A stretch of DNA of 64,000 nt from Pseudobacillus wudalianchiensis (GCF_001685015.1 NZ_MAYT01000028.1:1-64000), one strand, 5' to 3'; counted from the stretch's first letter, positions 9,269 through 18,442 are shown. Program-made: numbers and translations. Notes: generated by a model from the letters alone, not told the origin.

Positions 9269-9292
9269 ATAAGTATTTCCTCCTTCCATCAC

Positions 9293-9629
9293 TCACTGCT
9301 ATTCATTATACATACTGATGCACCCTTGATAAAATTAGGATACTTCGATAAAAATGACGTGGAACCCTTTATTAATATGTACATTACTTTCCAAAAAGCT
9401 GTGTCTCAAACGCAAATTTCTCAATCATCGTTTACTTATGAATAAATAAACTAACTCCTATGAAGGATTCTCATAACAGAGAAACAGGAAAAAAGTTTTT
9501 TTATATCGTATGTAGATATAACAAGTGATCCAGATAAGTAAATGAGGGGGAAACCCTTTTTTCATTAGCAGTGCAGCCAAAAGGGTAAAGTTATATATAC
9601 TTTATTTGAGGCAAAAGGAGGGAGAAAAG
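9293..9629. other. Divergent intergenic region
   Basis: Separates the LOG gene and the YitT-like gene. AT-rich, with no open frame of merit. The SD AAGGAGGG for the downstream gene is at about 9616-9623. No clear promoter with both elements or other structure could be assigned. Confidence 0.4.
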
Positions 9630-10268
9630 ATGAAGGAAAGACAATCACTTACGGCAGACTTATCCATCATTTTAATAGGAAATATTTTTATAGGATTTGC
9701 TTACGCCAAGTGGATGGTACCCCATCATATTATAAATGGCGGAGTCACAAGTTTATCTATGATCGCAGATAAAGCTTTACATATTCCACTGCTATATGTA
9801 AGCAATGGCATGACAGGGTTATTGTTAATTGTCTCCTTACTATTCTTAGGAAAAGAGAATTTTTTCAAATCTATTGTTAGCAGTTTGTTTTATGCCATTT
9901 CGTTTTCCTCGTTCTATAGCCTCCCCTTCCAATGCACGGTTAATATTGGCGTTGACATCTTGCTCGCCTGTGTGTTTATTGCTTTAGGCTATTATTGTTG
10001 TATTTCAACAAATTCCTCTACCGTTGGAATGGACGTCATTGCGCTTATCTTGCATAAAAGAAACAACAAGGTAGACATAGCCAAGTCGATTCGTTTTATT
10101 AATATCGGCGTGCTAGTCTTCGGTTTTGCTGTCTTTGGATGGTCCGCTATTATCGTTGGCTTTATTTTCACGTATCTTTATTCTTGGATGCTGAATGTAT
10201 TGCTGAAACAAAATCCATTGCTCGCTTTAAGAAAGCATGTTCATTCCTATATAAATTCCGTTTCCTAA
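9630..10268 (+). CDS. YitT family membrane protein, short form
   Basis: Integral membrane protein of the YitT/DUF161 family with about five to six hydrophobic helices across 212 residues (for example LSIILIGNIFIGFAYAKW at the start, ILLACVFIALGYYCCIST in the middle, VLVFGFAVFGWSAIIVGF near the end). Typical YitT proteins of about 280 residues end with a cytoplasmic DUF2179 domain; here the protein stops soon after the last helix, so that domain is absent. ATG 9630 follows AAGGAGGG at ideal spacing; the TTG at 9606 is too early. Substrate unknown. Confidence 0.82.
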   Translation: MKERQSLTADLSIILIGNIFIGFAYAKWMVPHHIINGGVTSLSMIADKALHIPLLYVSNGMTGLLLIVSLLFLGKENFFKSIVSSLFYAISFSSFYSLPFQCTVNIGVDILLACVFIALGYYCCISTNSSTVGMDVIALILHKRNNKVDIAKSIRFINIGVLVFGFAVFGWSAIIVGFIFTYLYSWMLNVLLKQNPLLALRKHVHSYINSVS

Positions 10269-10355
10269 TTAGCGTTGATGACTAGGTAGAAAGAGCCCTT
10301 AATCCGCTTTCTTATCAGAACATACCGGAGTTTTGCAAATTCGGTAACAGCAAGT

Positions 10356-10410
10356 GCCCGATGAAATGGATCTTTTGTAAACAACGATCCATTTCATCGG
10401 GCTCTCCTTT
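10356..10410. terminator. Strong bidirectional terminator
   Basis: A perfect 17-bp stem (GCCCGATGAAATGGATC 10356-10372 / its complement 10386-10402) with a 13-nt loop lies between the convergent YitT-like gene and the FAD oxidoreductase. CTCCTTTT follows on the plus strand. Confidence 0.8.
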
Positions 10411-10490
10411 TATCGATCAATCTACTACTTAGCGTATAGGACTAAGAGAGAAAAATATCGTCTCTCTTCCCTCACTGTTCGCCCTGAAAA

Positions 10491-11420
10491 TTAGGAGGAA
10501 CAGCCACTTTGATCCCATTCTTCCAATGCAAATTCGGTATTAATTCTTACGCCAGCTTCGTATCCCTGGCTAGCAGCACCGATAAGACTTGTAAATGTGT
10601 TCTTCGCGTCTCCAATAACGAATAGCCCGTCAATGGCTGTTTGTCCATGTTCATCTGTTTCATATTCTCCTTTTTCATTTAGAGGAACACCTAGCAGAGC
10701 AGGGATCATAGAAGCCTGCTTTTCCCCAGTCGTCACCATAAATCCGCCTTTTCTGCTGACAGCTTCTCCACCTTTTAAAATGACCTGTTCCATTTTCCCA
10801 TCACTTGATCTGATAGCTGTTATGGGCGTTTCTTTTATATGAATCTTATGCTGCATAAGCTGCTGCTTTTCTTCATCACTGATCTCGGCCTTTCCATTGG
10901 TGAAAACGATTAAGTCCTTGCTCCAGTTATAAATAATCTTCACAAAAGGGATTAACGCTTCTCCGTTGCCAAACACAGCGAGCGGCTCATTTTTCCGCTC
11001 CCAGCCGTCACAATAAGGACAATGAAACAAGGTTTTCCCATACACTTCCTTTATGCCGGGGATATCCGGCAGATGATCTCTCATTCCCATAGCAGCGATC
11101 ACTTTTTTACTTAATATGGTGCTCCCCTTTTTTGTTTTTGTCACAAAAAGTCCGTTCGTTTTCTCAACACGCTGAACGACATCTTTTGAGATTTGGACGT
11201 TGGGGTAATACTTCATTTGTTCATGGGCAATGTCTCTAATGGCAGAAGGGTGTAATCCGTCTCTCGTCAGAAACCCATGCGATTTAATCGTTACCTGGTT
11301 TCTCGGTTTTCCTTCATCAATTAGCGCTACTTTCCTCAAGGACCTTCCTAACACTAAGGCTGCGCTCAATCCGCCAGGTCCACCACCCAAAATCGCTACG
11401 TCGACTCTTTCGCTGAACAT
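10491..11420 (-). CDS. Thioredoxin reductase-like NAD(P)/FAD oxidoreductase
   Basis: Two-domain flavoprotein disulfide reductase. It has an N-terminal FAD motif (GGGPGGLSAAL near residue 11), a redox-active CPYC within FHCPYCDGWE (about 133-141), an NADPH-binding segment (AVFGNGEALIPF) and the FAD C-terminal motif IDGLFVIGDA. At 309 residues it matches the TrxB-like group that reduces unknown disulfide substrates in Bacillus rather than thioredoxin reductase proper. The SD (aggtac region) is weak-moderate before ATG 11420. Monocistronic and isolated from trx genes; the substrate is unknown. Confidence 0.88.
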   Translation of the reverse strand: MFSERVDVAILGGGPGGLSAALVLGRSLRKVALIDEGKPRNQVTIKSHGFLTRDGLHPSAIRDIAHEQMKYYPNVQISKDVVQRVEKTNGLFVTKTKKGSTILSKKVIAAMGMRDHLPDIPGIKEVYGKTLFHCPYCDGWERKNEPLAVFGNGEALIPFVKIIYNWSKDLIVFTNGKAEISDEEKQQLMQHKIHIKETPITAIRSSDGKMEQVILKGGEAVSRKGGFMVTTGEKQASMIPALLGVPLNEKGEYETDEHGQTAIDGLFVIGDAKNTFTSLIGAASQGYEAGVRINTEFALEEWDQSGCSS

Positions 11421-11677
11421 ATGTACCTCCCAGTTCTTCTATTGTTAGTTCTTGACCTCATCCATTTCCCTTTCGTAACAATAAAAAACATGCTCCCGCT
11501 AGCATAAAACAGCTTCTTTTAACAGTCATACAAAAATAATGTTTCCTATTCGCTTTGTTTTTAGCACAATCCCTTTTTGAATTTTTCACATAAATAAAAT
11601 TGCATTAACATGTATAGAAAATGGAAGGTTAATGGTTCTTGCAGAGGAAGCTAATGTTTTTTCCTCTAAAGATATAA
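11421..11677. other. Intergenic stretch
   Basis: Upstream region of the FAD oxidoreductase. AT-rich and without a supported gene; the terminator of the ferritin-like gene begins at its right end. Confidence 0.4.
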
Positions 11678-11723
11678 AAAAGCGCGAGAGACCCTGCTTG
11701 AGCTAGGAAACTCTTGCGCTTTT
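11678..11723 (-). terminator. Terminator of the ferritin-like gene
   Basis: AAAAGCGCGAGAG (11678-11690) pairs with CTCTTGCGCTTTT (11711-11723). On the minus strand the stem is followed by a T run, six bases after the ferritin-like gene stop. Confidence 0.75.
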
Positions 11724-11728
11724 GTGCT

Positions 11729-12169
11729 TTAGCTTCTTCCTTTCGTAAAAAAGTATAAAAACCAAACGGCATGATTTTGTTCATCTGCTGCCGCTCTGCG
11801 AAAGGTTTCCCTAATATATTGGCTAGGGGCTCTATCGGCGATGTCTAAATAAAAGTCTACTGTTTCCTGCTCATCTTTTAAGGCAAATTCTAACCCTTTC
11901 ATGTATTTATTAGGACAACGCTCTAAAATCTTAGGCTGCGGCTGACGCCCAGTTAATTGGGTATACATTTGCACAAATTGTTGAAAATGCCTTTTTTCAT
12001 CCTCGCGTATTTCAAGGATTTGTTGTCTTACCCCCTTACTGGGAGCCATTTCGGCTAACTTTGCATAACATTGAATAGCAGTGTATTCCCCATTAATCGC
12101 CTTTTCAATGTTGGCAACCAACTGATTCGTCTGTCTATCTGCAGCATTATAATAATACATCTCAGACAT
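11729..12169 (-). CDS. Ferritin-like domain protein
   Basis: A 146-residue four-helix-bundle protein of the ferritin/rubrerythrin-like superfamily. Candidate metal ligands appear in the expected spacing: E in EKAINGEYTA (helix 1), EDEKRH (helix 2, EXXH), DEQE (helix 3) and DEQNH (helix 4, EXXH). This suggests a di-iron or dimanganese centre. Similar proteins occur across spore-forming bacilli without a defined substrate; a role in metal handling or peroxide defence is inference. It has its own terminator and stands alone. Confidence 0.85.
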   Translation of the reverse strand: MSEMYYYNAADRQTNQLVANIEKAINGEYTAIQCYAKLAEMAPSKGVRQQILEIREDEKRHFQQFVQMYTQLTGRQPQPKILERCPNKYMKGLEFALKDEQETVDFYLDIADRAPSQYIRETFRRAAADEQNHAVWFLYFFTKGRS

Positions 12170-12478
12170 CTCTCTTCCCTCCCCATTTTATTCATACTAT
12201 CTTACGAATCTTAAGTGGAAGAAGTGCAACATTTTCTGTTATATTCAATTCTTTCTATATAGCAGCATAGCTACAACTTGAATAGACTATCTTCTTTTAT
12301 TTTGCATACCCTATGTGGTATTATAAAATAAAAAGTAGACCTAATAAGCCAGCCTATAATCGTTAGGAAAACCATTAATAAATTCGTTATATGTACTTAC
12401 GACTCTTCATGATAAGAAAAATAGGATTCAAAAGAAATGAATGATAAAAAATTAGTCGTCTTCTAGGAGGTGAACCAA
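12170..12478. other. Divergent intergenic region
   Basis: Between the ferritin-like gene and the MFS gene. AT-rich, no gene seen. The SD AGGAGG of the MFS gene is at 12465-12470. Confidence 0.4.
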
Positions 12479-13711
12479 TTGGGGAATAGTAAAGTAGGAA
12501 TAAAAGAAAACTTTTTGCCATTTTCTTTATTAGTTGTCATTAATTTATTTATAGGTTCTATGGTTGGGCTTGAAAGAACGATTCTGCCTCTTATAGGGGA
12601 AGAACAATTTGGCATTGCTTCAGCCAGTGCGGCTTTATCATTTATCATTAGCTTTGGCTTTTCCAAAGCGGTTATTAATTTTTTTGCTGGAAATCTGGCC
12701 GATCGAATCGGACGGAAGCAAGTCCTGTTGCTAGGCTGGGGGGCCGGATTATTCGTTCCGTTACTCGTCATTTTTGCACAGTCTTGGTGGATGATTGTCT
12801 TTGCTAACATCCTTTTAGGAATCAATCAGGGATTTACATGGTCTATGACCGTAAACATGAAAGTCGACTTGGCAAAACCTACACAACGCGGATTAGCCGT
12901 TGGATTAAATGAATTTGCTGGTTATATTGGAGTCTCTTTATTTGCCCTTGTTTCGGGATATGCAGCCTCTGCTTATTCCTTGCGGCCTGAGCCATTTTAT
13001 ATCGGTATTGTCATTGTCATAATCGGATTCCTCCTTTCACTTATGGTGAAAGATACGGAGCAACAGCTGCAACTTCAAATACAAAAGCAAGCTGAACCGA
13101 CTACAAATAATTTAAAAATGGCATTTTGGCAAACATCCTGGAAAGATCCAAATCTCGCCAGCATTAGTTTTGCAGGATTATCCACTAATTTAAAAGATGG
13201 CATGGCCTGGGGACTATTCCCCCTCTTTTTCGCTTCGAAAGGATTAACCGTGGGGCAAATCGCTGTTATTACAGCTGTTTATCCTGCGGCGTGGGGTTTT
13301 TTCCAGCTTTTTACAGGGTTTTTAAGCGATCGAGTTGGACGAAAATACTTCATTACCAGCGGCATGTGGCTTCAAGGGCTTTCTCTCTGGTGGATTCTAT
13401 TCGTTCACACCTATCCGTTATGGATTACGGGAGCTATCCTGTTAGGAATGGGAACGGCGATGGTATACCCTACACTCATTGCCTCTATTAGTGATATTGT
13501 TCCTCCCAGCTGGAGAGCTTCGTCTACTGGAATTTACCGTTTCTGGCGTGACAGCGGCTATGCTTTTGGTGCACTAATCAGCGGCATTATTGCTGATGTT
13601 CTAAACGTACATTGGGCCGTTGGCTTAGTGGCACTTCTTCCTTTAATGGCAGGAGTGTTGACAGCTGTTCAAATGAAAGAAACATTAAGAAAAACTGAGA
13701 AGACTTTTTAG
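12479..13711 (+). CDS. Major facilitator superfamily transporter
   Basis: Twelve-helix secondary transporter of about 410 residues. The MFS loop 2-3 signature is present (GNLADRIGRKQV, about residues 75-86), and its counterpart in the second half is GFLSDRVGRKYF (about 280). The longer frame begins GTG 12470, but that codon overlaps the SD AGGAGG, so the start is TTG 12479, 8 nt downstream. No neighbouring regulator or enzyme suggests a substrate; overall it resembles drug- or sugar-efflux-type permeases. Shares a bidirectional terminator with tlp. Confidence 0.9.
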   Translation: MGNSKVGIKENFLPFSLLVVINLFIGSMVGLERTILPLIGEEQFGIASASAALSFIISFGFSKAVINFFAGNLADRIGRKQVLLLGWGAGLFVPLLVIFAQSWWMIVFANILLGINQGFTWSMTVNMKVDLAKPTQRGLAVGLNEFAGYIGVSLFALVSGYAASAYSLRPEPFYIGIVIVIIGFLLSLMVKDTEQQLQLQIQKQAEPTTNNLKMAFWQTSWKDPNLASISFAGLSTNLKDGMAWGLFPLFFASKGLTVGQIAVITAVYPAAWGFFQLFTGFLSDRVGRKYFITSGMWLQGLSLWWILFVHTYPLWITGAILLGMGTAMVYPTLIASISDIVPPSWRASSTGIYRFWRDSGYAFGALISGIIADVLNVHWAVGLVALLPLMAGVLTAVQMKETLRKTEKTF

Positions 13712-13762
13712 TTTTCTAAACACCAATGCAAGATAATGATAAAAACACTATGTAAAGTTTTA

Positions 13763-13800
13763 GATAACAAAAAGGACGCTAACGCGTCCTTTTTGTTATC
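13763..13800. terminator. Bidirectional terminator between the MFS gene and tlp
   Basis: A perfect 17-bp stem (13763-13779 / 13784-13800, loop TAAC) with A and T runs on the respective sides; it serves both convergent genes and overlaps the tlp stop. Confidence 0.85.
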
Positions 13801-14032
13801 CTTCTATTTGCCCGTTTTCACGCGCTCTTGCTTCATCCTTGATTTCTTCGCGCATGCCAGCGATGCTCTCTCTTCTATTTTCATTCTTCTGTTCGATTGC
13901 TTCCCGTTGGTCCGGACCAGCATTCATCATTGTTTCTTCTGCTCTTTCCATATTCCCGATTGTATTTTGCACCATTTCCTGTAATCTTTCTACATTGTTT
14001 GATCTGTCATCCGGTTTTGGTCTGTTGTTCAT
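13796..14032 (-). CDS. tlp: Small acid-soluble spore protein Tlp
   Basis: A 78-residue hydrophilic, glutamate- and asparagine-rich protein matching Tlp. It has the conserved block PDDRSNNVERLQEMVQNTI at residues 7-25 and the ending DEARARENG. Tlp is a minor SASP made in the forespore, in B. subtilis from a sigma-G promoter. GAAAAGGAGG lies upstream of ATG 14032. No convincing sigma-G promoter could be marked by eye. It supports the assignment of the host as a spore former. Confidence 0.92.
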   Translation of the reverse strand: MNNRPKPDDRSNNVERLQEMVQNTIGNMERAEETMMNAGPDQREAIEQKNENRRESIAGMREEIKDEARARENGQIEG

Positions 14033-14155
14033 GACATGATCCTCCTTTTCAATAGTGATACATGCACTATCTTTTCCGATCTTACGGTTTTTTATGGAGG
14101 TAATTTATGGGTTTATATTTGAATTTTACACATAATTATATTTGTTCTTAACTGC

Positions 14156-14908
14156 TTATTCCTTAAAGATCAGCTGCTCGTATTCATTAAATAATGCCGG
14201 ATAAACAAGTCTGCTTAAAATAATGCTCGTTAAAGCTGCTGCTGCTAGCAATGAAAAAACGATAACGAGCTGAAACCGCACGGCTTCGGCAGGATCTGCT
14301 CCGCCGATGATTTGCCCTGTCATCATTCCGGGCAGCTGGACAAGTCCCATTGTTTTTGTACTTTCAATGGTAGGAATCATGCTGGCGCGAATGACATCTT
14401 TTAGAATAGCTGCCATCGCTTGTCCGGCTGTTCCTCCTAGTGAAAGAATGACAGCAATTTCTTCCTTCCGATTCCTCACTTCTGCTCGTAATCGGTTCAA
14501 AAATAAATTGGCAATCACCATAGAGCTGCCGATGATCATTCCGCTGAATGTAATCACATATCTTGGAGCAGGAGGAATAATGTTTAAGCCCATTAAAAAC
14601 AGCATGGTGACTGCTTCAATGGTCAATAATGTCACGATCACCCGCCACATTAGACCTGGAATTTGATGCTTCTTTTTTACGATATTTTGGGCGGCAGCCA
14701 GGATCATTAATAGAATCATGAGCACCATAAAAAATGGATTGTCCGCAGAAAATATAAAGGTCAGCACGTAACCAATAATCAGCAACTGAATGGAAGAACG
14801 AACCGTTGCAATAACAATATCCTTTTCTAGCCCAAGTTTAAATCCATTCGACAGCAAGATCGCAAGGCCAACAAAGACAAGGGATAAAGATAAAGTAAAT
14901 AAACTCAT
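14156..14908 (-). CDS. fetB: ABC exporter permease, FetB/YbbM (UPF0014) family
   Basis: Membrane subunit of a FetAB-type exporter, 250 residues with about seven hydrophobic helices and the family segment MVIANLFLNRLRAEVRNRK followed by GGTAGQAM. In Escherichia coli FetAB exports iron and protects from peroxide stress; the substrate here is inferred from the family. The start codon ATG 14908 overlaps the end of the ATPase gene by 4 nt (translational coupling), so the two form one operon. Confidence 0.88.
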   Translation of the reverse strand: MSLFTLSLSLVFVGLAILLSNGFKLGLEKDIVIATVRSSIQLLIIGYVLTFIFSADNPFFMVLMILLMILAAAQNIVKKKHQIPGLMWRVIVTLLTIEAVTMLFLMGLNIIPPAPRYVITFSGMIIGSSMVIANLFLNRLRAEVRNRKEEIAVILSLGGTAGQAMAAILKDVIRASMIPTIESTKTMGLVQLPGMMTGQIIGGADPAEAVRFQLVIVFSLLAAAALTSIILSRLVYPALFNEYEQLIFKE

Positions 14909-15663
14909 GGCTCTATCTCCTCTACATGCTCTCTCTGTAAAAACAAGCGGGTCTGCTCTTTCTCTGGACAGGAAAAAAATAAAGAAGTATCGGCTTGTTC
15001 AATAATTTGCCCTTCCACAATGAGCCAAGTGAAATCTCCCACTCTTCTCGCCTGCTCTAAATCATGTGTCACCCATAAAATCGTATTTTGCTTCTCTTTA
15101 TGTATTCTAATAATTAACTCCTCAATTTCTCTTGCAGCTATCGGATCCAAGGCTGACGTTATTTCGTCCAGCAACAGAACCGCCGGCTCATTGACGAGAG
15201 TTCTTGCTAAGGCTACTCTTTGCTTTTGGCCTCCAGAAAGTTCTCTGGCATCACGCTTTAATATATTCTCCGGCAGTCCAACATATTGAATTAAACGCTC
15301 TGGTTCTTCAAAAGAAAAATGATGCAGACGGGCGGCACTAAGTAAATTATCAAGCACTGTACCGGGAAGCATGGGAGCGGTTTGAAAAGCAAGACCAACA
15401 TGGCGGCGAAGCTTCTTTATATCCCACGTCCGCACTTCCTTATCCTGTACCCAAATTTCACCTTCATCAGGGGTTGATAAAAGATTACATAAAGATAAAA
15501 GCGAGCTTTTCCCTGATCCCGAAGGCCCCACAATTGTAACGACGGACCCGGCTGGCACTTCTGCTGTAATATCTTGCAGGACTCTGCGTTTTTCTTTGCC
15601 ATCCATATAAAACTTCCCAGCCTGTTCAAAGCGAATAGCTGCCCTTGATTGTACTTCGTTAAT
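14905..15663 (-). CDS. fetA: ABC transporter ATPase, FetA/YbbL type, apparent AUU start
   Basis: ATP-binding subunit for FetB. Walker A GPSGSGKSS, Q-loop FQTAPM, signature LSGGQKQR, Walker B VLLLDEITSALD and H-loop VTHD are all intact. The first ATG (15606) would remove the first beta strand and the A-loop tyrosine (AIRFEQAGKFY). Upstream of it, back to the stop at 15678, there is no ATG, GTG, TTG or CTG. The strong SD AGGAGG (15676-15671) lies 7 nt before ATT 15663. I therefore take ATT as the start; a sequencing error in an ATG is the alternative. Confidence 0.85.
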   Translation of the reverse strand: MNEVQSRAAIRFEQAGKFYMDGKEKRRVLQDITAEVPAGSVVTIVGPSGSGKSSLLSLCNLLSTPDEGEIWVQDKEVRTWDIKKLRRHVGLAFQTAPMLPGTVLDNLLSAARLHHFSFEEPERLIQYVGLPENILKRDARELSGGQKQRVALARTLVNEPAVLLLDEITSALDPIAAREIEELIIRIHKEKQNTILWVTHDLEQARRVGDFTWLIVEGQIIEQADTSLFFSCPEKEQTRLFLQREHVEEIEP

Positions 15664-15691
15664 GTCTCTCCCTCCTCATCTCTTTCCTTTC

Positions 15692-15707
15692 TTCATTATA
15701 TAATGAA
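15692..15707. promoter_or_regulatory. Palindrome upstream of fetAB
   Basis: The perfect 16-bp palindrome TTCATTATATAATGAA lies 29 bp upstream of the fetA start and contains TATAAT on both strands. It could be the -10 region of fetAB overlapped by an operator. It does not match the Fur 7-1-7 box well. Confidence 0.3.
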
Positions 15708-15716
15708 TGAGAAAAA

Positions 15717-15755
15717 AGTGCCCTAAAAACCATTTAGTACGGCTTTTGAGGCACT
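15717..15755 (-). terminator. Terminator of the long YhgE/Pip gene
   Basis: AGTGCC pairs with GGCACT, extended by AAAA/TTTT and CC/GG with small bulges. On the minus strand the hairpin is followed by TTTTTTCTC, just beyond the stop at 15767. Confidence 0.75.
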
Positions 15756-15766
15756 CTATTTCATCA

Positions 15767-18442
15767 TCAAGAGAGAATTTTTGTCTTCTCAGCATTTTTA
15801 GCTAACTTACTCGTGATCCCGCTCAATGGCTTTTTGAATGCAAGAGCAAAGAGGATCATGATCACAAAGAAAAATAGAAGAGCCAGTAAATCTCTCTGGA
15901 CGATGTCTGGCACTATGCCTCCCACCGCTTCCCGAAGCAGGCTGACTGCGTAGGTAAATGGCACAAACGGATTAACCTTTTGAAAAAACATCGGTGTCAG
16001 GCTAACAGGAAATGTCCCTCCTGAACTAGAAAATTGCAGAACGAGGATAATAATGGCCAATCCTTTTCCGATGTTCCCAAAAACAGAAACAAGTGTATAC
16101 GTTATCGTTACAAATACGATACTCGTTAAAATGGCAAATAGGACAAACCAGAATTTTTCCACTACATAGGCGTGGAGAAGGAAGATATCTCCTAGACTGA
16201 CGATAAAACCTTGAAAAATGCCGATCGTTAAAAAGGTCAGCAGCCTTCCGAAATAAACGTGATAACTTCGATACGTATTTTCTACATCTTCTATACCTGT
16301 TCGGAATAAGGAAATAAGCAGCATCGCTCCTACCCAAAGAGACAGCGTCGTATAAAAAGGCGACATCGCTGATCCGTAATTTGGGATGGGAAACATCCTT
16401 TCTTCTTTTAATTGGATCGGTTTCGTTAAAAAGTCGCTTTCTTTCTTCACATCATTTTTCAACAGCTGAATAATGTCTCCTAAATCCCTTTCACTCTCAA
16501 ATTTTCTTATTTTATTAGCAGCGTCATGGATGGAGTTTTCTATTTCAGGCAAGTCTGTCCGGATAAGATCAGCCGCCTGGTCGACTGCTTTTTCCATTTG
16601 GGGAAGCTTGGTTTGAATGATGCGGGATACTTTTCGTATTTCTTGTTCCGCTGTCGGCAAATCGTTCCGCACAAAATCAGCAGCTTTATGCACTTTTTCT
16701 TCGACGGACGCCAAATCATTCTTCACGAAAAGAGCCGCTTCGTTTACTGCTGCTGTAAATTTATCCATTTTGCCCCCTATGGCAGAGGCTGCCTGGTGAA
16801 CCTCCTTCTGGATACGCGGCAGCTCGCTTTTCATTCTTTCTAATTCCTCTAGACCAAATTGTACGCCTGATTGGGCGTCACGGAGGATCAGCTGAATATC
16901 CGGCAGCTTTGCTTTGGCGAATTCCAACGCTTCCGACGAGGCAGTAGCGGTTTGCTTCAGCTTAGCCAACGATTGATTGACTCCTGGTACGATTTCAGTA
17001 TCGTAAGCTTCTAAAATGTTCCCTAGCGCACCGCTAGCTGATACGGCCAGCGTGCGCAGCCACTCAACCTGTTCTTTTGTCGGCTCCTGCCCATTTTTAA
17101 TAGCTGTTTCAACTTTGTCCAGCACGTCTGTTTGCTGCTGAAAGTTTTGATTGATCTCGTTTAGCCGGCCAATAACCTTACTTAATCGGCTTCCCTCAGT
17201 ATATCGGTTGAGCCTAGTAAGAAGGCTTGTTGTCCTTTCCATTACAGCAGAGCCTGTTTGCAGGCGTGTTTTTAAAATCTCTGCTGTTTGAATTATTTTT
17301 TGCGGGTCGTAATCTTTCATTTGGATCGCTTCGATCAGCTGAGCTGTAGAATCTGCTGTTTGCTGCAAAAGAGATACATTCTGCTTAATGACTGGGGCAA
17401 CCGCATTAAAAGCTCCATCGTTCCTCTGTAAAAATTCATTGAGCTGACTGGCAAAAGCGCTTCCCCCTTCAGCCATTTTTGCTGTCTTAGGAAGCTCTTG
17501 CTGGGCAGCCTTAATGATTTCGTTTGCTTTTTGGGCATCCTCTATTCCTTTATTCAGCGCTTGTTCTACTTTATAAAAATTTGCATCCATCTCGACAACT
17601 TTTTTGGCGGCTAGTTGGATCACAGGCAGCTTCTTTTGAATAAGCAGCACTTCATTTCCTGCTTCCCGCAGCTTAGGGAGGCGCTCTTCCACCTTTATTA
17701 TACTGTTTCCCAATTGGCTAACTTTCGGAAGCTGCCTCTCCAGTGCCACAATCTTTTCGCTTTTCTCTCTTATTTCCGGCATTTTCTCATCAAGAACTAG
17801 CACTTGGTTCCCCATTTCCCTTAATTCGGGCAGCCTCTTTTCCAAGGCAAAAATCTTGCTTTCTATATTTCGGATGGTGGGCAGTTCTCGTTCGAGCTCA
17901 ATCCCCACCTTGTTAAACTCCGTTAAAACAGCTTCGTTAACTGCACGCGTAAAATTCTCGCTAATTTGTCCGACTACGCCAGCTGCGCCTTTTTCAGTAA
18001 TTTTCGGGGCTACAGCATTAAGCTTCTCGTTGACGATATAAATAATCTCTGCTCGGTTAGGCTTTTTAGACAGCACACTAGCAATTTTACTTGAGAAATC
18101 TGGCGGTATGAGCAAACTTGCATAATATTCTCCGTGTTTAACTCCCCGCTCAGCTTCTTCTCGAGAGACAAATGTCCAGCCTAACTTTTTATTTTCCTTT
18201 AAGTGATCGACTAGCTCTTCTCCAATAGCTAATTTTCTCCCTCTGACCTCCCCGCCTTTATCAAGATTCGTTACCGCTACTTTTAGCTGGGATGTATCTT
18301 TGTAGGGATCCCACATCGCTTTTATATTCACCCAGGCATAGACAGAAGGCAAGATCATGATGGCGACAGTGAGCAAAATTCCTGTCGGCACACTAAAAAT
18401 CCTTTGCCAGTCCGTTCTATAAATCTGAAAAATCTTCTTCAT
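15767..18442 (-). CDS. YhgE/Pip domain protein with two long helical repeat arrays
   Basis: Large membrane protein, 891 residues from ATG 18442 (preceded by AGGTGAAAA). It has an N-terminal membrane helix (about 13-35), a YhgE/Pip extracellular domain, a very long helical stalk, and a C-terminal block of about six membrane helices resembling ABC-2 permeases. The stalk contains five consecutive 17-residue units with an LP or MP at the same position (coding bases 17847-17592). Later there are about four 18-residue units such as AADFVRNDLPTAEQEIRK (16739-16506). Relatives act as phage receptor (Pip) or in type VII-linked secretion; this paralogue's role is unknown. It is distinct from the 391-residue YhgE-like protein at 2833. 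Confidence 0.87.
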   Translation of the reverse strand: MKKIFQIYRTDWQRIFSVPTGILLTVAIMILPSVYAWVNIKAMWDPYKDTSQLKVAVTNLDKGGEVRGRKLAIGEELVDHLKENKKLGWTFVSREEAERGVKHGEYYASLLIPPDFSSKIASVLSKKPNRAEIIYIVNEKLNAVAPKITEKGAAGVVGQISENFTRAVNEAVLTEFNKVGIELERELPTIRNIESKIFALEKRLPELREMGNQVLVLDEKMPEIREKSEKIVALERQLPKVSQLGNSIIKVEERLPKLREAGNEVLLIQKKLPVIQLAAKKVVEMDANFYKVEQALNKGIEDAQKANEIIKAAQQELPKTAKMAEGGSAFASQLNEFLQRNDGAFNAVAPVIKQNVSLLQQTADSTAQLIEAIQMKDYDPQKIIQTAEILKTRLQTGSAVMERTTSLLTRLNRYTEGSRLSKVIGRLNEINQNFQQQTDVLDKVETAIKNGQEPTKEQVEWLRTLAVSASGALGNILEAYDTEIVPGVNQSLAKLKQTATASSEALEFAKAKLPDIQLILRDAQSGVQFGLEELERMKSELPRIQKEVHQAASAIGGKMDKFTAAVNEAALFVKNDLASVEEKVHKAADFVRNDLPTAEQEIRKVSRIIQTKLPQMEKAVDQAADLIRTDLPEIENSIHDAANKIRKFESERDLGDIIQLLKNDVKKESDFLTKPIQLKEERMFPIPNYGSAMSPFYTTLSLWVGAMLLISLFRTGIEDVENTYRSYHVYFGRLLTFLTIGIFQGFIVSLGDIFLLHAYVVEKFWFVLFAILTSIVFVTITYTLVSVFGNIGKGLAIIILVLQFSSSGGTFPVSLTPMFFQKVNPFVPFTYAVSLLREAVGGIVPDIVQRDLLALLFFFVIMILFALAFKKPLSGITSKLAKNAEKTKILS

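Noticed and set aside
12463-12825. Minus-strand frame of 120 codons opposite the MFS gene
   Set aside because: Antisense to conserved transmembrane coding sequence with motifs in the other strand.
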